Source: Azospirillum cavernae
GTDB lineage: Bacteria; Pseudomonadota; Alphaproteobacteria; Azospirillales; Azospirillaceae
Reading direction: 5' to 3'
Length of the DNA stretch: 64,000 nt
NCBI RefSeq assembly: GCF_003590795.1
Contig: NZ_QYUL01000002.1
Span: 372,001-436,000, forward strand
Part shown: positions 59,162 to 64,000 of the stretch, piece by piece
How positions within the stretch are numbered: the stretch's first letter is position 1
Layout: every line of letters begins with the position of its first letter
Program-made: the position numbers and the translations under genes
Notes under the pieces: generated by a model
Database searches by the model: none
Seen by the model: the letters and a program-made list of their open reading frames with translations, nothing else
Told to the model about the DNA's origin: nothing

Positions 59162-59773
59162 TCAGCGCGGGCGCAACCCGTTCAGCAGCAGCGCGATGGA
59201 TTGCTGGGCCACCGCGTCGGCGTCCAGCGCGCCGTCGGGCTGGTACCAGCGGGCGATCCAGCTCAAGGCGCCGGACAGGGTGAAGGCGGCGATTTTCGGG
59301 TCGCAGGCGGTGATCGACCCCTCGGCGACGCCGCGTTCGATCAGGCTGCGGAATTTCAGGTCGATGCGGCGTTTGAGCGCGCGCAGCGTGCGGCGGCTCT
59401 CTTCGGTCAGCGGCTCTTCGCCGACGCGGATCACGCACATGCCGAAATCCATGGTGACGACGCCGACATAGGCGGTCATCACCGCCACCAGCTCCTCATA
59501 AGCGCTGCCGCCGTGGCCGATCACGTCGTTCGAGGCGGAATCGAGCCGCTCCAGCCCGATGCGCACGCACTCGAACAGGATCTCTTCCTTGTTCTTGATG
59601 TAATAATAGATCGTCGGTTTGGTGACGTTCAGCCGCCGGGCGATGTCGTCCAGCGAGGTGTTGTAATAGCCGACTTCGTTGAACGCCTGCGCCGCCGTCC
59701 GCAGGACGGCGATTCGCTTCTCTTCCCGTTCGTTCCGTCGATCGGTGGATGATTTCCACGGCGATTCCGACAT
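59162..59773 (-). CDS. TetR-family transcriptional regulator of the acyl-CoA cluster
   Basis: 203 residues from ATG at 59773 (MSESPWKSSTDRRNEREEKR) with AGGAG 10 bases upstream. N-terminal helix-turn-helix VLRTAAQAFNEVGYYNTSLDDIARRLNVTKPTIYYYIKNKEEIL is near residues 23-66, a typical TetR domain. The ligand domain has the LSGALSWIARWYQPDG motif of the TetR_C group often tied to fatty-acid or acyl-CoA genes. It lies between the two + strand transcription units and is read oppositely. The repeated TACTTTTRAGTAAC elements on both sides are its likely operators. Confidence 0.9.
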   Translation of the reverse strand: MSESPWKSSTDRRNEREEKRIAVLRTAAQAFNEVGYYNTSLDDIARRLNVTKPTIYYYIKNKEEILFECVRIGLERLDSASNDVIGHGGSAYEELVAVMTAYVGVVTMDFGMCVIRVGEEPLTEESRRTLRALKRRIDLKFRSLIERGVAEGSITACDPKIAAFTLSGALSWIARWYQPDGALDADAVAQQSIALLLNGLRPR

Positions 59774-59906
59774 CGTGCGTTTGCTCCTGTGCCGCAATCG
59801 CCCTTCCTTCCCACCTCGCCCCCGGATGTCCAGCCCCCGCGTTGTCGGCTGTGCGGCAAAATGGTGGTTTGACGAATTGTTCGTAGCACGCCCTTGTGCC
59901 TCGTCC

Positions 59907-59920
59907 TACTTTTAAGTAAC
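59907..59920. promoter_or_regulatory. TetR-type operator candidate before the acyl-CoA synthetase gene
   Basis: TACTTTTAAGTAAC, 13 of 14 identical to 56997-57010. It lies in the divergent gap between the TetR gene and the acyl-CoA synthetase gene, so one site could control both. Confidence 0.6.
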
Positions 59921-59990
59921 GTTCCTTCCAAGAAGTACAAAGGCGCGGGCCGCCGGTGGCCGCGCGCGCGATCGGGGAGGAAAAACGGCC

Positions 59991-61553
59991 ATGGACAGCA
60001 TCGTAGCCGCGCGGGGAACCAGCATTGGCGGCGCTTTGGCGCGGGCGGCCCGCCGCCACGGCGACCGGGTGGCTCTGCGTTACGCCAGGCGGGAGTGGAG
60101 CTTCGCCGCGTTGAACCAAGCGGCCCGGCGGGTCGCCGGACGGCTCCGCGATCTGGGCTTGCGGCCCGGCGACCGGGTGGCGGCCTTCGGACGCAACTCC
60201 GACGCCTATGTGGTGGCGTGGCTGGGCTGCGCGGTCGGCGGCTTCATCCATGTGCCGGTCAACTACGCCCTGACGGGGGAGGAGCTGGCCTACATCCTGG
60301 GCCAGTCCGGCGCGCGTCTGGTTTTGCGCGACGGCGATTTGGCGGGCGTTCTGGACAGCGTCGGCGACGGAGTCGCGGTGGAATGGACGGGGAGTTTCGC
60401 CGACGGCGCGGCGACCGGCGGCGCAGCCTTCGACGCGCTGGCCGTGGCGCTGGATCCGACCGCGCCCGAGCATGAAGGCGCGGCGGTCGAGGCCGACACG
60501 GTGGCGCAGCTTCTCTACACCTCCGGCACCACGGCGGCGCCGAAGGGCGCGATGATGACCCATGGCGGCTTGCTGGCGGAGTATCAGAGCGCCATTCACG
60601 ATTGCCGGTTCTCAGGCGCCGACCGGGCGCTGGCGGCCCTGCCGCTGTACCATTCGGCGCAGATGCATGTTTTCCTGATGCCGCAACTGATGGTCGGGGC
60701 GATGACGCTGCTGATCCAAGCCCCGGCGCTGAAAAGCTGCCTGGAATTGATCGAGGCGCATCGCGTCACCTCCTTCTTCGCGCCGCCGACGGTGTGGGTG
60801 GGGCTGCTGCGTCACGCCGATTTCGACGCGCATGATCTGGGATCGCTGGAAAAGCTCTATTACGGCGCGTCGATCATGCCGGTGCCGGTGTTGCAAGAGC
60901 TGCGGCGACGGCTGCCCAACGCCCGCCCCTTCAACTGCTACGGCCAAAGCGAAATCGGCCCGCTCGCCACCGTCCTGTCCCCGGAAGAGCATGAGGCGCG
61001 TCCGGCCTCCGCCGGGCGTCCGGTGCTGAACGTCGAAACCCGGGTGGTCGATCCCGACATGAACGACGTGCCGGTTGGTCAACAGGGTGAAATCATCCAC
61101 CGCTCGCCGCAATTGATGATCGGTTACTGGGGCAAGGAGAAAGAGACGGCGGAAGCCTTTTCCGGCGGCTGGTTCCATTCCGGCGACGTCGGCGTTCTCG
61201 ATGCGGACGGCTATCTCACCATCGTGGACCGCATCAAGGACGTCATCAACACCGGCGGCGTTCTGGTCGCCAGCCGCGAGGTGGAGGAGGCGCTCTACAC
61301 CCACCCGGCGGTGGCGGAGGTCGCGGTGGTCGCCTTGCCCGATCTGAAATGGATCGAGGCCGTCGCCGCCTTCGTCGTGCTGCGCGAGGGCCGCAGCGCC
61401 GACGCTGAGGAGTTGATCGCCCATTGCCGGGCGCATCTGGCCCCCTTCAAGCTGCCCAAACAGGTGCATTTCGTCGACGCGCTGCCGCGCAACACGGCGG
61501 GCAAGCTGCTGAAACGCGAATTGCGCCGCGCATACGCGGATGCGGCGTCGTGA
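59991..61553 (+). CDS. Acyl-CoA synthetase (AMP-forming)
   Basis: Adenylating acid:CoA ligase, 520 residues. P-loop-like motif LLYTSGTTAAPKGAMMTHGG is near residue 175, A5 region YGQSEIGPLATVL, FHSGDVGVLDADGYLTIVDRIKDVINTGG in the hinge, and the adenylation-essential Lys in NTAGKLLKRELR near 505. Fatty-acid or short-chain-acid CoA ligase type. The stop overlaps the start of the acyl-CoA dehydrogenase gene (GTGA), so the two act on the same acid. Confidence 0.92.
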   Translation: MDSIVAARGTSIGGALARAARRHGDRVALRYARREWSFAALNQAARRVAGRLRDLGLRPGDRVAAFGRNSDAYVVAWLGCAVGGFIHVPVNYALTGEELAYILGQSGARLVLRDGDLAGVLDSVGDGVAVEWTGSFADGAATGGAAFDALAVALDPTAPEHEGAAVEADTVAQLLYTSGTTAAPKGAMMTHGGLLAEYQSAIHDCRFSGADRALAALPLYHSAQMHVFLMPQLMVGAMTLLIQAPALKSCLELIEAHRVTSFFAPPTVWVGLLRHADFDAHDLGSLEKLYYGASIMPVPVLQELRRRLPNARPFNCYGQSEIGPLATVLSPEEHEARPASAGRPVLNVETRVVDPDMNDVPVGQQGEIIHRSPQLMIGYWGKEKETAEAFSGGWFHSGDVGVLDADGYLTIVDRIKDVINTGGVLVASREVEEALYTHPAVAEVAVVALPDLKWIEAVAAFVVLREGRSADAEELIAHCRAHLAPFKLPKQVHFVDALPRNTAGKLLKRELRRAYADAAS

Positions 61554-63340
61554 GCGTCTATCAGCCGCCGCTGCAATCGCTGCGCTTTCTGCTGAACGCG
61601 GTGTTGCGCGCGCCCGAGGCATTGGCCGAGGCGGGGTGGGAGGATCTGTCCGCCGATCTGTTCGACGAGGTTCTGGCCCAGGCCGGGCGCTTGGTCACGG
61701 ACCGATTGCTGCCGCTCAACCTATCGGGCGACGAGGAGGGCGCGGCGGTGGTGGACGGGGGCGTGCGGACCCCCGCTGGTTTCGCCGCTTTCTGGCAGAT
61801 TTGGCGGGCGGGCGGCTGGGCCGGGCTGGCCGGGGATCCGGCCTATGGCGGGCAGGGGATGCCCGCCGTGCTCGACACGCTGGTCACGGAAATGCTGTGC
61901 GCCGCCAATCTGGCCTTCAGCATCACCCCCGGTCTGACTCAAGGGGCGATTCGCGCGCTGGCCGCCCATGGCGACGCGGCGATCAAGGGCTGGTGCCTGC
62001 CGCCGATGATCGCCGGGGAGTGGACCGGCGCCATGGCGCTGACCGAACCGCAGGCGGGCACCGATCTTGGCCTGCTGCGCGCGCGGGCGGATCCGGATCC
62101 GGCGGGCGGCTTTCGGTTGACCGGCCAGAAGATGTTCATCTCGGCGGCCGATCATGATTGGACCGACAATCTGGTTCATCTGGTGTTGGCGCGTCTGCCC
62201 GACGCGCCGCCGGGAACGCGGGGAATCAGCCTGTTCGTCGTGCCCAAGCGTTTGGCCGACGGCGCGCGCAACGGCTGGTCGGTCCTGTCGGTGGAACGCA
62301 AGATGGGGCTGCACGCCTCGCCGACCTGCGTCGTGTCCTATGACGGGGCGTTGGGCTGGCTGGTGGGCGCCCCCCATCGCGGTCTGACCGCCATGTTCAC
62401 CATGATGAATCACGAGCGGCTGTTCGTCGGGCTTCAGGGCGTCGGCGTCGGCGAATGCGCCGCGCAATCGGCGCTGGCCTACGCGCAGGAGCGTTTGCAG
62501 GGCCGGGCGCCGAGCGAGAGCAAGGGGGGCGGAACCGACCAACCCGCCGACCCGATCATCCGCCATCCCGACGTCCGCCGCATGGTGTTGACCGCGCGGG
62601 CGCTGACCGACGCCGGGCGGGCGCTGGCGGCCTGGACCGCCCTGTGGCTCGACCGCGCCGAGAAAAGCGCCGATCCATCCTTGCGGCAGGAGGCGGAGGA
62701 TTGGGCGGCGCTGCTGACGCCGATCATCAAGGCCGCCGGGACCGATTTCGGGTTTGAGGCGGCGGTGCTGGCCCAACAGGTGATGGGCGGTCACGGCTAC
62801 ATCCGCGACAACGGCGTCGAACAGCTGGTCCGCGACGTGCGCGCCACGCAGATTTATGAGGGCGCGAACGGCGTCCAGGCGCTGGATCTGGTCCAGCGCA
62901 AGCTGACCCTGCATGGCGGGCGTCCGCTGGCCCGGCTGGTCGCGGCGGTGGAGGCGGCGTTGGCCGATCTGGCGGCGGATCCCGCCACGGCGGCGCTCGC
63001 CCCGCCCCTGCGCGACGGGCTGGAGCGCCTGCGCGCCTGCGCGGCGTGGCTGACGGCGGCGGAACGCGGGCCGCGCGACGCGGCGGCGGGGGCCAGCGAT
63101 CTGCTGCGGCTGGCGGCGCTGGTCGTCTATGGCTGGATGTGGGCGCTGATGGCCGTGGCGGCGGCGCGGCGGCCCGCTGGCTACGACCCGGCTTTCCTCG
63201 ACGCCCGCGTCGGTCTGGCTGGATTTTTCATGGAACGGCTGTTGCCGGAAACGGCGGCGTTGGAAGCCCGCGCGCGCGGCGGCGACGCCAGCTTGCGCGG
63301 GCCGGGGCTGGCCGAGGATTTGGCGGCGCTTCAGGGTTGA
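61550..63340 (+). CDS. Acyl-CoA dehydrogenase with C-terminal extension (DmdC-like subfamily)
   Basis: FAD-dependent acyl-CoA dehydrogenase, 596 residues from GTG at 61550 (VSVYQPPLQSLRFLLNAVL) overlapping the synthetase stop. About 200 residues longer than ordinary ACADs, as in the subfamily that includes 3-methylmercaptopropionyl-CoA dehydrogenase. Motifs: MALTEPQAGTDLGLLRARA near residue 163, GQKMFISAADHDWTDN, catalytic Glu in ATQIYEGANGVQALDLV near 440, and VMGGHGYIRDNGVEQLVRD. The C-terminal domain (acyl-CoA dehydrogenase C) follows. The substrate is not established. Confidence 0.92.
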   Translation: MSVYQPPLQSLRFLLNAVLRAPEALAEAGWEDLSADLFDEVLAQAGRLVTDRLLPLNLSGDEEGAAVVDGGVRTPAGFAAFWQIWRAGGWAGLAGDPAYGGQGMPAVLDTLVTEMLCAANLAFSITPGLTQGAIRALAAHGDAAIKGWCLPPMIAGEWTGAMALTEPQAGTDLGLLRARADPDPAGGFRLTGQKMFISAADHDWTDNLVHLVLARLPDAPPGTRGISLFVVPKRLADGARNGWSVLSVERKMGLHASPTCVVSYDGALGWLVGAPHRGLTAMFTMMNHERLFVGLQGVGVGECAAQSALAYAQERLQGRAPSESKGGGTDQPADPIIRHPDVRRMVLTARALTDAGRALAAWTALWLDRAEKSADPSLRQEAEDWAALLTPIIKAAGTDFGFEAAVLAQQVMGGHGYIRDNGVEQLVRDVRATQIYEGANGVQALDLVQRKLTLHGGRPLARLVAAVEAALADLAADPATAALAPPLRDGLERLRACAAWLTAAERGPRDAAAGASDLLRLAALVVYGWMWALMAVAAARRPAGYDPAFLDARVGLAGFFMERLLPETAALEARARGGDASLRGPGLAEDLAALQG

Positions 63341-63396
63341 GCGTCGCCGCAGGTCAAACACCACACAAAAACAGGCAAAATGGGGGAGAATGCTTC

Positions 63397-64000
63397 ATGA
63401 CGCGGATTCTTTTGGCGGTTGGCGCCTGCGCGCTGGTGGCGCTGGCGGGAGCGGCGCGCGCCGAGATCTCGGATGATCGGGTCAAAATCGCCGTGCTCAA
63501 CGACATGACCGGCCCTTACGCCGACCCGACCGGGCTGGGATCGGTCGAGGCGGTGCGCATGGCGGTGGCCGAGTTCGGCGGCGTGGTCGGCGGCAAGCCG
63601 ATCGAAATCGTCTTCGCCGACCACCAGAACAAGCCCGACGTCGGCGCGGCGCTGGTCAACGCCTGGATCGACTCCCAGCAGGTGGACGTGGTCGTTGACG
63701 TTCCCACCTCGTCGGTGGCGCTTGCGGTGCAGGAGATCACTCGGCGCAAGAACCGCGTGTTCCTGATTTCCGGCGGCGGCGCGGCGCAATTGACCGGGAC
63801 ATCCTGTTCCCCGACCACCGCGCAATGGACCTACGACACCTACGCGCTGGCCCAAGGCATGGGGACGGCGGGCGTCAAGGCGCTGGGCGGGAGCTGGTAT
63901 TTCCTGACCGTCGATTACGCCTTTGGCCACGCGCTGGAAAAAGATCTGACGGCGGTGCTGAAGGACAACGGCGCCACGGTGCTGGGCGCGGTGCGGCACC
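63397..64000 (+). CDS. ABC transporter substrate-binding protein (Liv type), 3' end outside the window
   Basis: About 201 residues visible. ATG at 63397 (MTRILLAVGACALVALAGAARAE) with GGGGGAGA about 9 bases upstream; cleavable leader ending ARA. The mature start ISDDRVKIAVLNDMTGPYADPTGLGSVEAVRMAVAEFGG is the type I periplasmic fold of branched-chain amino-acid or aromatic-acid receptors. It follows the acyl-CoA dehydrogenase by 56 bases, so it probably imports the acid that the synthetase activates. The rest of the transporter should lie to the right. Confidence 0.87.
   Translation, partial: MTRILLAVGACALVALAGAARAEISDDRVKIAVLNDMTGPYADPTGLGSVEAVRMAVAEFGGVVGGKPIEIVFADHQNKPDVGAALVNAWIDSQQVDVVVDVPTSSVALAVQEITRRKNRVFLISGGGAAQLTGTSCSPTTAQWTYDTYALAQGMGTAGVKALGGSWYFLTVDYAFGHALEKDLTAVLKDNGATVLGAVRH

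Overview
The window is GC-rich DNA, densely packed, with many 1-4 base gene overlaps (ATGA, GTGA, TGATG). It looks like a secondary replicon (chromid or megaplasmid) of an alphaproteobacterium. The gene content (PHB enzymes, C4-dicarboxylate genes, Liv-type transporters) fits a metabolically versatile soil or water organism of the Rhodospirillales/Azospirillum kind. That placement is an inference from gene content; there is no rRNA to anchor it. A plasmid-type initiator gene, an iteron-rich origin and a parA gene sit in the middle (37.8-42.4 kb). Core-type genes (panD, tRNA-Asn, tRNA-Asp) lie on the same replicon, which argues for a chromid.

Layout. 0-10.4 kb (- strand): a deoxyribose uptake and catabolism operon with its DeoR-type regulator. 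It holds deoC, a two-domain ALDH16-like dehydrogenase, a mutarotase, a PfkB kinase and a sugar ABC transporter; the ATPase runs off the left edge. 10.5-17.1 kb: threonate/erythronate catabolism (ltnD, otnI, otnK and an MFS carrier on -, a LacI regulator and otnC on +). The divergent control region carries three LacI-type operators. 17.1-33.8 kb (- strand): a long run phaA-phaB-aceE-aceF-lpd-maeB-dctA-ndh-dctB-dctD. It links C4-dicarboxylate import, through malate, pyruvate and acetyl-CoA, to the PHB precursor 3-hydroxybutyryl-CoA. dctB and dctD are each broken by one missing base. A sigma-54-type promoter with an upstream palindrome lies in front of phaA. 33.8-37.8 kb: a TPR/O-GlcNAc-transferase-like protein, a Nudix hydrolase and a LysR regulator.

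37.8-42.4 kb: the replication and partition module. It has a Rep_3-like initiator, about 14 copies of a 20-bp iteron largely phased at 21 bp, two replication-accessory-like genes, a near-perfect 26-bp palindrome, parA and a small ParB-position protein. Single iteron-like copies recur at 49.4, 53.6, 54.65 and 56.9 kb.

42.4-53.4 kb: a LysR gene, a complete Liv-type ABC transporter, a DUF1445 hydro-lyase, an orphan family-3 binding protein, 5-oxoprolinase subunits PxpB-PxpC-PxpA and a MarR-like regulator. This probably serves uptake and opening of an amide or lactam compound such as 5-oxoproline. 53.6-57 kb: an orphan terminator, panD, an unknown protein, two tRNAs behind a strong promoter, an SDR and an exported phytochelatin-synthase-like protein. 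57-64 kb: an acyl-CoA catabolic cluster (enoyl-CoA hydratase, thiolase, TetR regulator, acyl-CoA synthetase, acyl-CoA dehydrogenase, binding protein running off the right edge). A shared TACTTTTRAGTAAC motif is found before both + strand transcription units.

No transposase, integrase, prophage or CRISPR array was seen. I did not find a clearly unprecedented multi-gene system. The strongest candidates for new biology are the initiator-iteron regulon, the ParA/small-protein partition pair, and the predicted DctD/sigma-54 control of a C4-to-PHB supercluster.
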